DNA from: Pezicula radicicola
Lineage: Eukaryota > Ascomycota > Leotiomycetes > Helotiales > Dermateaceae
Assembly (NCBI GenBank): GCA_003008705.1
Contig: PDUO01000003.1
Location: 1,248,793 to 1,312,792, forward strand
Direction: 5' to 3'
DNA length: 64,000 bases
Both the position numbers and the translations under genes were made by a program. Below the pieces are notes generated by a model. The model made no database searches and had not been told where the DNA came from. It saw only the letters and a program-made list of their open reading frames with translations. Position 1 is the stretch's first letter. Every line of letters begins with the position of its first letter. Positions 24,378-34,721 of this stretch are shown one piece after another.

Positions 24378-25946
24378 TCACTTTCTATCTTTCTTTCCAC
24401 TAATAACCTTCATCCCATCCATCCATGGCCATAATACCTCTGGAATTACCACCTCCCTCCTCTCCTCATTCCAGCCGTTCTCCAGAAGACAAGCCAATAC
24501 CCTCGGTACGGCCATAGCCGTCCCATTCACTGTATATGGAAAATCCAACGAACCACTAGATGACCTAAATCTGGTTGCCAGTCTCCTACTTTGATAATCG
24601 GTGCAGGTGCTTGCGGATGTGACTTCCCCGTAACCTTCGTCCTTCTCGCGCCTCGAAGGGAAGAAAGCTTCAATGTCGCGCTTGCGTGTTGCGGATGCAC
24701 CTAGGTCCTGACTTGGCATTTCAAGGATGCGGCAGTGTAGATCCAAGTCTCTGAGGATGGTAGTTTGGATAGAGAGCATTTCCTCGAAGACCTTTGAAGA
24801 TGCTTCTGTAGATGGCAAGGTCCAGGCGAACATCTCCACTTTCGTAAATTCATGCACGCGGTAGAGGCCTTTAGTATCCACACCTCTCGCACCAGCTTCA
24901 GCACGGTAAGCACGCGAAACTCCTACGCACTTGAATGGCAACTCAGCTTCATTCATAGTGAAGTTTGCTTTCATACCAGCGAGGGGAATCTCAGCAGTGC
25001 CGGCAAGGCTCATCTCTGGTCGACGGCCGACATCCTCTGGGCTCTGCTGTATACCGTAGATTTGCGACTCCCCATTCTGGTCTCGAGGCTGGAACCCACA
25101 GGCGTGGGCGATGTGTGTGTATACCATGCTCGGCGGACTAACCATTCCCCAGCCATGGTCCCTTGCAACCTTCATTGCGTATTGGATGAGCGCTTGTTCC
25201 AATTGTGCTGCCTCGTTTAGAAGGAAGTAATATCCCCATCCGCTGGTTGTAGCTCCGCCGGCGAAGTCAAGGAGAGAGAGTTCGCCGCCAATATCGACGT
25301 GAGAGCGCGACAATTTTAGGCCGGGGGCATCTAAATCTTGATCCGGATGAGGGTTTATATATTTTACAAGCTTTGGAACTTCCCCTAACGGTGTCTCTGG
25401 GCTCGTGGTATTTGGAATGGCTGCGGCCATCTTGTCGATTTCTGACAGGAGAGCATCTTCCCGTGCCTTGATCGCCGTCACTTCAGTCTTTAACGCTTGA
25501 GCTTCACGGATAAGTTGTTCTTTTTTCGATCCATCTCTGAGCTTGACGTCTTCGCGATCGGACGAGTTGCTTTCTGGTAAAGCTTTGATCTGCTTCTTCA
25601 AAGTATCATTCTGAATCCTCACTCCCTTACTTTCCTTCTGGATATCTTGCCATTCCTTGAACAGTTCCCGTATACGTGCTGGGTACTCGGCTTGGGCCTT
25701 GTAGTTTCTTGCAAGGCAGTTTGACGCATATTTCTCGGGCTCTATTCGTATGCTCTTAATGTCGAGGTTAGCTTTCGGCGCCGAAGTGTTTCGTACCGTC
25801 CGTTTTGACTCTTCTGTCGATTTAGCTCGGAGGTTAGCGGAGGCATGATATAGTCGCCGTGAGGGTTGTTCAATTGATCGTAAATGGCAGCGGAGGCATG
25901 TGAACGAACGTTGTGAGCTTGACATTGTGCCTTGACGACCTGTCAT
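24378..25946 (-). CDS. DIA4: Seryl-tRNA synthetase, mitochondrial
   Basis: Class II aminoacyl-tRNA synthetase charging mitochondrial tRNA-Ser; single exon, 522 aa. The N-terminus (MTGRQGTMSSSQRSF…) is basic and Ser-rich, as expected for a mitochondrial presequence; a second Met seven codons in is an alternative start. Residues about 60-190 form the coiled-coil tRNA-binding arm (Glu/Lys-rich, for example KEQLIREAQALKTEVTAIKA). The catalytic core follows: a TAEIPLAGM serine-site segment, motif 2 with YRAEAGARGVDTKGLYRVHEF, and motif 3 with NGTAMAVPRVLACLLENGW near the C-terminus. The presequence and the divergence from cytosolic SerRS motifs support the organellar form. The symbol is by analogy with yeast DIA4. 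The gene lies in tandem downstream of the calponin-homology gene. Confidence 0.92.
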   Translation of the reverse strand: MTGRQGTMSSSQRSFTCLRCHLRSIEQPSRRLYHASANLRAKSTEESKRTVRNTSAPKANLDIKSIRIEPEKYASNCLARNYKAQAEYPARIRELFKEWQDIQKESKGVRIQNDTLKKQIKALPESNSSDREDVKLRDGSKKEQLIREAQALKTEVTAIKAREDALLSEIDKMAAAIPNTTSPETPLGEVPKLVKYINPHPDQDLDAPGLKLSRSHVDIGGELSLLDFAGGATTSGWGYYFLLNEAAQLEQALIQYAMKVARDHGWGMVSPPSMVYTHIAHACGFQPRDQNGESQIYGIQQSPEDVGRRPEMSLAGTAEIPLAGMKANFTMNEAELPFKCVGVSRAYRAEAGARGVDTKGLYRVHEFTKVEMFAWTLPSTEASSKVFEEMLSIQTTILRDLDLHCRILEMPSQDLGASATRKRDIEAFFPSRREKDEGYGEVTSASTCTDYQSRRLATRFRSSSGSLDFPYTVNGTAMAVPRVLACLLENGWNEERREVVIPEVLWPWMDGMKVISGKKDRK

Positions 25947-26309
25947 GCATTTTGGCGCGAGAGCTTCACGCGGTTTCTGGTGTGGCACGTGCGAGAATAT
26001 ATGTGGCTCAAATAGGTACTGTACCCCAGAAGTGGCTTCATCAAATGGCTATGAGGTCCAAGCAGCTAGTTTGATCCAAATACATAGATCATCTTATTAT
26101 AAAATATGGCAGAAGCCTAAGGTATAGATACAAAAGCTGCTGCCCTTGTCTTCTTGTTCTACAAAAAACCAACATGCATTTATTCATAAGTCTCATGGCT
26201 CATTCTACCTATTCCATTTCCCCATCGCATCCATGTATCTAAGCCAAGCAAACACTTGTTCCGCCGCCCAAGCCGAACCATAAAGTTTTGTTTCCTGTAC
26301 ATACCTAAC
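25947..26309. other. Intergenic, promoter of seryl-tRNA synthetase
   Basis: 363 bp between two leftward genes. It should contain the synthetase promoter and the 3' UTR of the calponin-homology gene. No other feature seen. Confidence 0.6.
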
Positions 26310-28467
26310 TTATCGTCCAGGAGGCGGTGGCCTTGGACCAACTATTTGTCTCCTTCCACTACCAATGCCTTGTGTTCCTCTGTTCTGTCCATCGCCACCA
26401 GTATATCCAGTCCTGTGCTTTTGTTAGGTCTCGATTCTCAAACATGACAGTGAAGGTCGACTATACCATTGGTTTACGTCCCACTTTCCACCAATGCCGC
26501 CGCCAATCCCGTCAACACCATTTCCGGTCGCTGCTTTGCTCTTTGTCTCCTTTTGGCTTTCCTCCCATTCTTGTTGTCGCTGTCTCTCCATTTCCATCTC
26601 CCTCTCTAGGAGAGATTTACTAGCCCAGCCTCCAGCCTTCGTCTGCTTTTGCGAAGCAATGCGACGGCGGTCTTCAGCATCTCGCTCAGCGGCACTGTCA
26701 AACCCACCAATTTCTGATGAGTACGTGGTTTTTGGCTGAGCTTGTTGGGGTGCTGGGTTAGAGGAGAGATAACGATCTGTACGGCTTTGACCTGGAGAGA
26801 ATTTGGGGGTTGGATTAGGTTTGGGAGACGCTGCATAGGTTGCGGGATCGGGTAGGGGTCGTGAAGATGGACCTGTGTTGTTTTTCACCAGTCGTACAGG
26901 CGATTGGGGCTCTGGTAAGGGTCGGGATTGTTGTGTATCGTTCGCATGATGTGTTTTATGCTGCTGGCGTAGATATTCGCGCTCATCTTTTCTCCATTCA
27001 TCTTCGCTGTTCTTTCGAGATGGTAATCGTGGTCTGCTACGTGACCGCGCTCTTGCCTTGGATGACGCTTCATCCTTCAATCGGTTGTTCATGTCGTGAT
27101 TTTCCACTGCTTGCCGACCGCTCACTTTTGCCAGGCGCTCGCGTTCGTATTGACGCTCTCGTTCTCTGGCTCGTTCGAGCTCTCGCTCCAACTCCTTGAT
27201 ACGGCTGCTTTCGGACGAGACCCCATTCTCTGCTTGATACTGGCTTAAATACTGTCCTTGCAACTGACTGCTACTGCGACCCCTCCCTATCTTCTTGCGT
27301 TCTTCTTCTAATCTGGCCTCAGCCTCACGCTCCTCCCTCTGACGTTGCTCTTCGTCTAGTTTCCATTGTCTTTCTTCCTCCTCCCATCTTCGCCTCTCTT
27401 CTTCAGCTCTACGCTTCTCTTGATCTCTTAGTTTTCGCGTCTCCTCTGCCCATCTTCTTTCTTCTTCCAGGCGTGCACGCTCTTCTTCTGCTTGCCGTTC
27501 TTCAAGTCTACGTTGCTCCTCCTCCTCTTGCTGTATCCTCATCCGGTCTTCTTCAGCCTCCTTTTCTTTTCTCTTCTTCTCTTTCTCTGCCATATTCGGA
27601 ACGGAAGGGCCAGCACTTGTAATTTGCCGTCTCCCGCCAAACGAAACTCCGAGGTTCCCCTGGCTTGCACCGCCCATATAACCGTATTGCGCTATGTTCC
27701 ATGCCGGAGATGTCGCACCCTCATCAGATTTCTTGCTCCAGCTACTAACTCCACCACCAGGTGATATAGGACCGGGACTCTTCGTCGGGCTCCATCGGCC
27801 TCCATTTGACTCGCCTGTTCTCATAGCATTCATTGCGCTCGGTGGTCGGGCTGGGTTATACGAAGATGAACTCGGGTTGTACGAAGGAGAATTATTACTC
27901 GCATTCGAAAGCCCCCTTGCTCTATTGTATGCTCCCCCTGTCCCTTGAGGACTCAGAATTCCGGACTTTGACTTTCCTCCAACAGGTGATGGGAAGTGTG
28001 ATGGTTGCAGTTGATGTGCGATGCGGCTAAATGCGCCAAGGCATTGTAGGACTTGCGCCGGATCTTTGGACTCATACAAGTCAACTGTGAGGAAAATGTC
28101 ATGGTTTTGTAAGTTTAGAGGAGGCTGCTTGCAGGCGTCGAGGAAGATAGAGATGTTCTCCATCTGCACAAAGGGCATTACAGCCTTCTGCTTATATCTA
28201 ATGGGATGCGGCACAGCGAGATTTACTAATCTAGAAGTGAAGGACAAGAACTATTAGCAGGCGCTCTTCGGACAGAGAATGAGTATAGGGAGAGACGTAC
28301 TTGCAGAGCGCGACACCGTCTTTGAGCGCATCCATCAGATCTCCAGGGGCAAGGCGCTCCCCCAGCGATTCCTCGATAAAAGCCCGGACTTCATTTGCGG
28401 CCTGTGGAGTATAGCGATCCAGGCGCAACTTGCGCATATCTTTATCGAGAGAAGTAACAGAAGCCAT
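26310..28467 (-). CDS. Calponin-homology domain protein with long Glu/Arg-rich coiled coil
   Basis: Likely actin-associated cytoskeletal protein. Minus-strand exons are 28301-28467, 26467-28230 and 26310-26412, giving 677 aa. Residues 1-135 form a single calponin-homology domain of the transgelin/Scp1 type (IEESLGERLAPGDLMDALKDG, then ALCKLVNLAVPHPIRYK and VQMENISIFLDACK, then DIFLTVDLYESKDPAQVLQCL). A Ser/Pro/Gly-rich linker follows, then about 150 residues of Glu/Arg/Lys heptads (MAEKEKKRKEKEAEEDRMR and onward) forming a charged coiled coil or single alpha helix, then a basic Ser/Arg and Pro-rich tail ending GPRPPPPGR. The last exon was added because the donor at 26466 and acceptor at 26413 keep the frame and restore a Pro-rich end; the unspliced frame would stop 14 codons later. 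It is longer than yeast Scp1 (200 aa), and this extension resembles other filamentous-fungal CH proteins. Confidence 0.87.
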
Positions 28468-29598
28468 GATGGCAAAGCGTTGGATTAGATTCAGTATAGT
28501 CGGTACCTTATCCCTTTGGGGTGACGTCCTGCGATGGGGCAGTACTTAACTCTCAAATACGCCATGCATGAACCAAGGCTGGGGGGGAATGTGTGTGTGC
28601 TGTTAGAGCCTGAATTATGGGCGGAGTTTAGGGACTCCAAGGAAGACCTTCAAGGGCAGGTGGATGATTGGTTGAACCACACACAAATTCATAGAAACCA
28701 GCCACGCTTCTAAAACGACGTGAAATGGGAAATGAACTGTGTGCTGTCACATCCGTTTATGGGGGGAGGAGGAGGGGAAGAGATGACCGTCTTGGCGTCG
28801 TTTTCCTATATGAGAAGAAGCATACCCTCAAGAGGCACGCCGTAGACCGCTTTCATCCAAGCTCTGGCGATATCATCGGTCATCTCGCTGCCTGATCCTT
28901 GAGGCTGGGAGAGTATGGTCACGTGTGTCTTTCCACATTGAAAAGTCGGAGGTTGGGTTCTGCCGAAAGCGCCGTGCAAGTCGCAAGCATTACCCCTGTT
29001 ACATATGCACCCTGGCCCAGCAAGCGAGCCAATGAAACACGACAGATATGAACGAAGCGGGTCTCATGCAATCCAAGCAGAACTAAGCTTAAATCAGTTA
29101 GTCCCAATTGGACCTCCTCTTGCCAGGATTGTACTGGTACTGGCCGCGCGATTCGAACACCCACCACTGCAAAGCTTCCTCAGACTCTCTTGCGCGCGCG
29201 CTCTCTCTCTCTGCCCTGGCCTCTGTCCTCTCAGCGCGCGCGCATCCTCTTTGTCTTTCTCGCACATCCACCTTTTCCCCATAAGTAGTCTACCTCCGTC
29301 TCACCACACTCCGTCCTTTCTTTTCCTTTTCCCTTCCTCTTCTCATCTTTCCTCCTTCCATCCATCCGTCTCTTGACCTTCCAAACTACTCTCACCTTCA
29401 ATTGACTGTACCTATCGTCGCTTCACTTACCTTACTGCTACTTGACCTCACTTCCCTCACCTCACCTTCACCTTCACATTCGACCTCGACCTCACCACAC
29501 CTCACTCTTCCCAATAATACTACTACTACTACTATTACTGCTACTATTACTACTTACTACTTACCTACTCTAGCCGTGCCATCTCTTCTTGAGTAACA
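28468..29598. other. Divergent promoter region with pyrimidine-rich leader
   Basis: 1,131 bp between the CH-domain gene and the gene starting at 29599. The last ~400 bp on the plus strand are strongly C/T-rich (29200-29590), with GCGCGC-CTCTCT and ACT-type microsatellites, a common form of fungal 5' leader. No gene called. Confidence 0.5.
29519..29568. repeat. Trinucleotide-type microsatellite (TAC/TAT)n
   Basis: Imperfect run of ACT/ATT triplets in the leader just before the ATG at 29599. Confidence 0.75.
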
Positions 29599-30678
29599 AT
29601 GGGTTCTTTCTCACAGTCGCGCTCACCAGTTCTAGCCCTTCCACCTCAGCTACCACCCCAGAACACCTTCGCCATGGACTACCACTGCCCAACCTTCACG
29701 TCACCCTTCAGCGCCAACGGCATCAGCGGCGCCAATCCTTCACCTCCATCATCAGGCTGGTCAAATCGCACGCCCACCTTTACGCCCACCTTTACGCCCA
29801 GTTCAACCGCTGGCCGAAAACGATCTCGCGACGAAGCAGCAGAAAACCTCGAAGACGATGAATACTTTTCAAACGTCAAGACAACTCTCCCTCCCCCTGT
29901 CGAGAATGAAGATGAATGGGAGTACGGCGAAGGCATGACTCTCATCAAGCCTAACCAACACTACTCTATCACAGCCGAAAGTCAGTCTGGAACATGGGTA
30001 GATGAACGCGTTGAACCACAGCAATCACCTACACCAGCCCAAAGTCCTCAACGACCAGCTTATCGCCCAAGCAAAAGCCAACGCTTAAACCTCACAGCCA
30101 CGACAGATATACCTGACGACATCAATTTAAATGGCAGTAGTAGCCTGATGACACCACTCTCGTCAACATCTGGCAACGGAGTCAACCCAAACAGCGGCCC
30201 TACTGAACCAACCGTTGATGATTTCACACGACACCTAGGCATTGGCTGGTCATCAATCAGTACAAACAGCAATCTTCAAGCAGCTGCGCGAGGCTGGGCA
30301 AAATACATTGAAAACCACTTTCCAGTCACAGGCGCGAACATCAGACTACAGAGCCGTGGACTGTCAAGTTATCTTGTCGAAGCAAACGAAGGTTACTTTC
30401 TTTTTGGAGAGGACCTCAAGCAAGGACGACTTATCAGCACGAATCTCGCAAGAACCTGGGAGAATTTACGATCAAATCCACCTGCTTTCGATGGCCAAGT
30501 CGTTCTAGAGGCCAGCACTTCACCAAAAGTCGGCAGTACCCCGCCAGCAAAAGATTTAACGATGTCGGCAACAGCCACACTACAACAAGAGACCGGTCAC
30601 TGGAGCCATGGACCAGCAATTCAAAAGTTTTCCCAACCGGCCGCTCAAAATGTGGAGGTCGAGATGGACATGAGCTAA
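29599..30678 (+). CDS. Conserved-looking ascomycete protein of unknown function
   Basis: Single-exon gene of 359 aa. I do not recognise a named domain. Residues 1-90 are Pro/Ser/Thr-rich with a duplicated TFTPTFTP and a basic patch (GRKRSRDE, a possible nuclear localisation signal). Residues 90-130 are acidic and aromatic (EDEWEYGEGMTLIKP). A compact region at about 215-290 (DDFTRHLGIGWSSIS… to YFLFGEDLKQGRLI) looks globular and could be a conserved core. The C-terminus is again low-complexity. There is no signal peptide or membrane segment. The start follows a CT-rich leader and gives AACAATGG, a good fungal start context. The long frame and composition argue for a real gene; the function is unknown, and a nuclear role is only a guess from the basic patch. 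Confidence 0.8.
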   Translation: MGSFSQSRSPVLALPPQLPPQNTFAMDYHCPTFTSPFSANGISGANPSPPSSGWSNRTPTFTPTFTPSSTAGRKRSRDEAAENLEDDEYFSNVKTTLPPPVENEDEWEYGEGMTLIKPNQHYSITAESQSGTWVDERVEPQQSPTPAQSPQRPAYRPSKSQRLNLTATTDIPDDINLNGSSSLMTPLSSTSGNGVNPNSGPTEPTVDDFTRHLGIGWSSISTNSNLQAAARGWAKYIENHFPVTGANIRLQSRGLSSYLVEANEGYFLFGEDLKQGRLISTNLARTWENLRSNPPAFDGQVVLEASTSPKVGSTPPAKDLTMSATATLQQETGHWSHGPAIQKFSQPAAQNVEVEMDMS

Positions 30679-31766
30679 AACGAATTTCATTTTTAATTAT
30701 TTTTGTTTTCCTTTTAACGGATTTTACAAGGAAACGGGTTTATCTCATTGCTTACTTATGGTGGCACGGAATTGCTCAAACGCTCACAGCATGAGACGGA
30801 GCTTGTATTCAATTCTTGGGTCAGGGGAAAACGGGCCAATAGGTATCACATGTATTATAGAACGGTGGATGATCTGAGTAACATTATAGCTTACAATATT
30901 AGGTAAAAGCTACATAGCACCATAATGGATGCATAAAATATTAAAACTTTCAAGATTCGTCATAATTTGCGCGGTCTTAGCCTACTTACACTTCATGCAA
31001 ACCTGAACTAATAATCGAGTGACTGACAGAGAGGCTCTGAGGTGTCGCATCATTCTTCATCGGGCCAGAATATCAATGCAAACGTGGAAGTACCGTCCCA
31101 AACACAAGATGTCCAAACAAACCACACGAGAAATAAAATACCGGTAGTCAGACTACTCGGTTAGAAAGGCAGCGGGGTCACGACTCATGGTCCTTTGACC
31201 ATTTTGTTGTCACATGGTTCCCTTCCACGACCGAACTTGGAAATCGATTCAATCACGAGTCCCCGACTCACCGACAGAACGGAACGAAGGGACTTCAAGT
31301 CAATAATACCAGACACAAGATGTAGGTATATTAATTAATCCAACACTCACCCCTCCCTCCCCCCTTCGTTACAAAAATAGGCCTACAGATCAAGAACAAA
31401 AGAGACTCCTATACTCTCGGTAATAAGTATCCTATGCTATCCATTCCACTCCAGTCCAATGGTAACCCACAATCTGGGAAACGTGAGAAATCGAAATAAA
31501 AACGGAACTAATTCATGGGTATGGGTATTTTCTTCGTCCTTCGTGCGTGTTGGTATCCAAGAAAGCAAGACAAGTCAAAGTTGCTTTTTCGATTTGCGTT
31601 GCTTTGCTTTGTTTTGTCTCTCTGTTCGTAAAATGAAATGAAATCGTGACTTCGTTATGTTTCTTTCCCCTTCGTTCTTACTCCTCACATTGACTCCTTA
31701 TCCATCATTACATATCTTGCGTCTTCTACTCTTTATCTTCGGCTCGACTTCTTCGGAGTGGTGAGT
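30679..31766. other. Convergent intergenic region
   Basis: 1.1 kb between two stop codons. It contains T-rich and A-rich 3'-flank sequence and no supported gene or repeat. Confidence 0.55.
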
Positions 31767-33305
31767 TTACTCGTTCACGCCCCAAGGAAAATCCCTCTCG
31801 TCGACCTTCGTACAAACAAGATAGCTCACATTCATTCCTCCCTCGGAACTACTCAGACAACACTGCATCAAAGGCTTTACAGTCTCCCTAGCTTGACTTC
31901 TCATCTCTTCAAGCCTCTTCTCAAATTTCTTAAGCGATTCTCGCGAGTAGACATCTGGGGAGAGCTTGAGGAATTTCTTGCACTCGTCGTGGCCTAGGTA
32001 GGAAGGGGTGGAAGAACCGAGAAGTCGGTAGACGCGTCCTAGGTTCGGTCCTTGGGGTGGTGCGGTTGGCTGATTATTGTTTGCGTTTGAAGTTTGGGGA
32101 TTGGCGCTTGGGTGTCGTGTATGGTTGTTGGAGCCGCCTACGCTTCCATGTCGTGAACGTAGAGGAGGGATGGGTGGTGGAGACGTGGATTCGGCAAGCC
32201 ATTGGCGGAACAGTGATACAACCAGCCAATCCAGATATGAATTTTGAGGCGTGACGCGCTCACCGCGGGAATTTGTAAGGGTTAGTCGAAATAGTTTTCC
32301 TTCTATCTTCTCTACCATATCAGTTAGGTCTTCAACTTTGTCTTCGATTATCTCGAGAACTGAATCTGGAAGGTCCCGTCTTATATGTCTTTCACCCATC
32401 GGCCATGCGCCTACGACGTGGATGAGAGCTTCTTGGAAGATGGACTTGCTTTGCGATAGGTAGCCAAGGCGGAGATAGGAGGAGGGATATTTAGCTACTT
32501 GTTTCCATAGACGGGAGCCAAATTGGAGGAGGTGATGATCGATTCGGGGTCCGACAACTGCGAGGGCATCATAGAGGTCTGCTAGTGTGAGGAGGGATTT
32601 GCATTGGATGTACGCATTTGCTATGTCGAATTGGTCTAGAGATGGTGGGTAGTTGTAGAAAATGCGAAACATGCTATCGTAGTCGCGGAGGAGCTCTTGG
32701 TCTTCTGTACTGAGAGGTGCTGGTTCTTGGGACCGAGAACGTGAGTGTGAAGGTTGGGTGAGGCTAAGGTTGGCGACAGAGCGAAAGAAGGATGCGTTCG
32801 AGGAAGGAGGTTTATTACGGACTGGAGGCGGTTGAGCGTCATTGTTGAATATAGAGGCTGAATTGCTTTCCTTCTGAACAAGCATAGGGACGTCGTCGTC
32901 GCTTGTGCCTGGGTCGAGTTCATATCTCCATCTCCTTTTCAATTCCCTCTTCCTGCCAGCCTCAGATCCCGAATCCTCGCCGATCCTGGCCAACTCTCCT
33001 CCTCCAGTAGGCTCAGTACCCGCCCGCGACCACTCCTGGCTTGTACTTGCTTCGAAGAATCCCGAGCATTGTGTGAGGATGAGCCGATGTAGAAGATACC
33101 GATTTGATTGTGTCCCGGCTGTAACTAAAATCTCGACATCCCCAGTATGGCTGAAAACTGGAAATTCGTTTTGCGGCGCAAATGAGGATCCTCCAGCATG
33201 CGATCGACCATGTCTTCTGTGTCTCGAGGATCTTCCGCCGTAGGAGACCACCGAGGAGGGACCCCGAAGCGCGAGGGAATGGGAAGTTTCTGGTTGCGAA
33301 ACCAT
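31767..33305 (-). CDS. BTB/POZ domain protein
   Basis: Protein-interaction scaffold of a type common in filamentous ascomycetes; 512 aa from the chosen start. A BTB core starts near residue 48 (FPVFSHTGDVEILVTAG, then YLLHRLILTQCSGFFEAS), which is the usual BTB beta-hairpin and HRxIL helix. The domain is interrupted by a long Ser/Gly/Glu-rich insertion and resumes around EDQELLRDYDSMFRIFYNYPP, where the family normally continues with its terminal helices. The rest is helical, with a Pro/Asn-rich loop and a conserved-looking end (VYSRESLKKFEKRLEEMRSQ, then MQCCLSSSEGGMNVSYLVC). The frame is open up to 33512, but a canonical intron (33316-33374, GTGAGT..CTAAC..TAG) covers the ATG at 33344, so I place it in the 5' UTR and start at 33305. 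Confidence 0.8.
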   Translation of the reverse strand: MVSQPETSHSLALRGPSSVVSYGGRSSRHRRHGRSHAGGSSFAPQNEFPVFSHTGDVEILVTAGTQSNRYLLHRLILTQCSGFFEASTSQEWSRAGTEPTGGGELARIGEDSGSEAGRKRELKRRWRYELDPGTSDDDVPMLVQKESNSASIFNNDAQPPPVRNKPPSSNASFFRSVANLSLTQPSHSRSRSQEPAPLSTEDQELLRDYDSMFRIFYNYPPSLDQFDIANAYIQCKSLLTLADLYDALAVVGPRIDHHLLQFGSRLWKQVAKYPSSYLRLGYLSQSKSIFQEALIHVVGAWPMGERHIRRDLPDSVLEIIEDKVEDLTDMVEKIEGKLFRLTLTNSRGERVTPQNSYLDWLVVSLFRQWLAESTSPPPIPPLRSRHGSVGGSNNHTRHPSANPQTSNANNNQPTAPPQGPNLGRVYRLLGSSTPSYLGHDECKKFLKLSPDVYSRESLKKFEKRLEEMRSQARETVKPLMQCCLSSSEGGMNVSYLVCTKVDERDFPWGVNE

Positions 33306-33315
33306 CTTTGGAGAC

Positions 33316-33374
33316 CTACGATATAGCCAGGTTAGTCGCGCCATTTTAGTTGAAGCAGGCAGCAATGTACTCAC
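33316..33374 (-). other. Likely 5' UTR intron of the BTB gene
   Basis: 59 nt with donor GTGAGT, branch-like ACTAACC and acceptor CGTAG, ten bases before the chosen start. Retaining it would make an upstream in-frame ATG (33344) available and add 13 residues. Confidence 0.55.
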
Positions 33375-34721
33375 TAATTCCAAAGCATGTCGGCGCGAAA
33401 AGGTACAGTAGTGAATTTGATCCTCTTGTTTATATTTCTGCCCGTTCCTGGCCTTGCGCACAAGCAGCGCAGTCCGAGTTCTCTCCTTTTTCTTCTTCCT
33501 TGAGCTCTCCAAGCTTCCACAAATGTCTCCCTCGAAGTCCTACTGCCTTTAGTACAAGATTAATTGCGACTCTGTTTATTCCTCGAGCACGCGAAACAGG
33601 TCAGGAAGCTTCTCCCGACAAAGAGAAAAAAAATAAACAACAAAGAGGTTGCACTGCTGCACCAAAGCTTCTGCTTCTTTGCTCAGCTCTTCTCACCTCA
33701 ATCGGACGCTTGGGCGTCGAAAGTGGCGATCCAGGATCACAGTCAACAAGACCGCTTTCAGGGTGGCCGTTCAGAGCCAATCCCTTTCTGCCCAGAGCTC
33801 ACTGCCCACTGCCTGTCGAATCAGGGCGGTTTTCTTGCATGCAGGTCACTTAGGGTCGCGATGAACCAACCACTGAAATGCTGCATTCTGATACTGTAAA
33901 GCAAAAACCAGCTGAGAAGCCCAGAAGCTCCCTTGTTTACTGGTCGAGCACGCCGAGGTCGCTGTTGACGGTGACTTGATACAAGGCTGGACCGCCAATA
34001 GCCGTTTACCATCAGGGATGATAGCATTGTGTTTCAAGTGGTTGTGCATGTTCATTAATTGCTTTGTACATTAATATCCAGTTATTCAATATATCCTCCC
34101 AGCCTCCTCAGTAAGGGATGCTCTTGTTCCGTTACAGACAGGCCTGGAGCCCAGCCAACGAGACTTCAAAACTCACTGAAATAGTTTACACTAACTAACG
34201 GCAGTCCCAGCCACCACCATTATCAGAAACACGGAGAGAGGGGAGCAACTGCCAAGGAGGAGAACTGTCGTGCTAAATGTCTAGTTCTCTGAGCTCCTTG
34301 CTTTCATCTTGAGTTCTGCCAGTATATTAATGTACATACAGAGTACAGATATCTAGATATCTATGGTTTCCACGTCTCTAGAGACTAGAATTCACTTAAA
34401 TTAGGTATCCCACTTGGTTTGGATAGCCCACTCGGTTTGAATAACTCACTTGATCTGGGTAATTCACCTGGTTTAGGTAACTCACTTGGTTTGTGTAAGT
34501 TGATTTATGGCTTGAGTAACCCACTTCATTTGGATAGTACCTACCAGGGCGAAGCGCTATTACATGTGTCCAAATATCAATTATAGCAGCATTATACACG
34601 CATCAGGGCCTTGTCTTTCCGTACAAGAAGGTTGGATGGCTGGAAAATGTTCCAGTGAAACTCCCATTTACGTCCTGGATATGATGAGTTGAACCAAAGA
34701 TCTCCAATTTCCAAAGATCAC
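33375..34721. other. Intergenic region with 18-bp tandem repeat
   Basis: About 1.3 kb between the BTB promoter and the resolvase 3' end. The main feature is the 18-bp array at 34389-34535. No gene supported. Confidence 0.55.
34389..34535 (+). repeat. Tandem array of dispersed 18-bp unit, locus 3 (about eight units)
   Basis: Units at 34389-34406, 34407-34424, 34425-34442, 34443-34460, 34461-34478, 34479-34496, a 21-bp variant 34497-34517, and 34518-34535. The best examples are AACTCACTTGATCTGGGT and AACTCACTTGGTTTGTGT. Because 18 is a multiple of three, the minus strand shows a spurious hexapeptide-repeat ORF. Confidence 0.85.

Noticed and set aside
29090..29180. GATTCGAAC sequence resembling a tRNA T-loop
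   Set aside because: Flanking bases do not form T, anticodon or acceptor stems.
34396..34599. Minus-strand ORF with hexapeptide repeats (YPNQVG-like)
   Set aside because: It is the translation of the 18-bp tandem repeat; unit length divisible by three keeps any frame open. No start context or family supports a protein.
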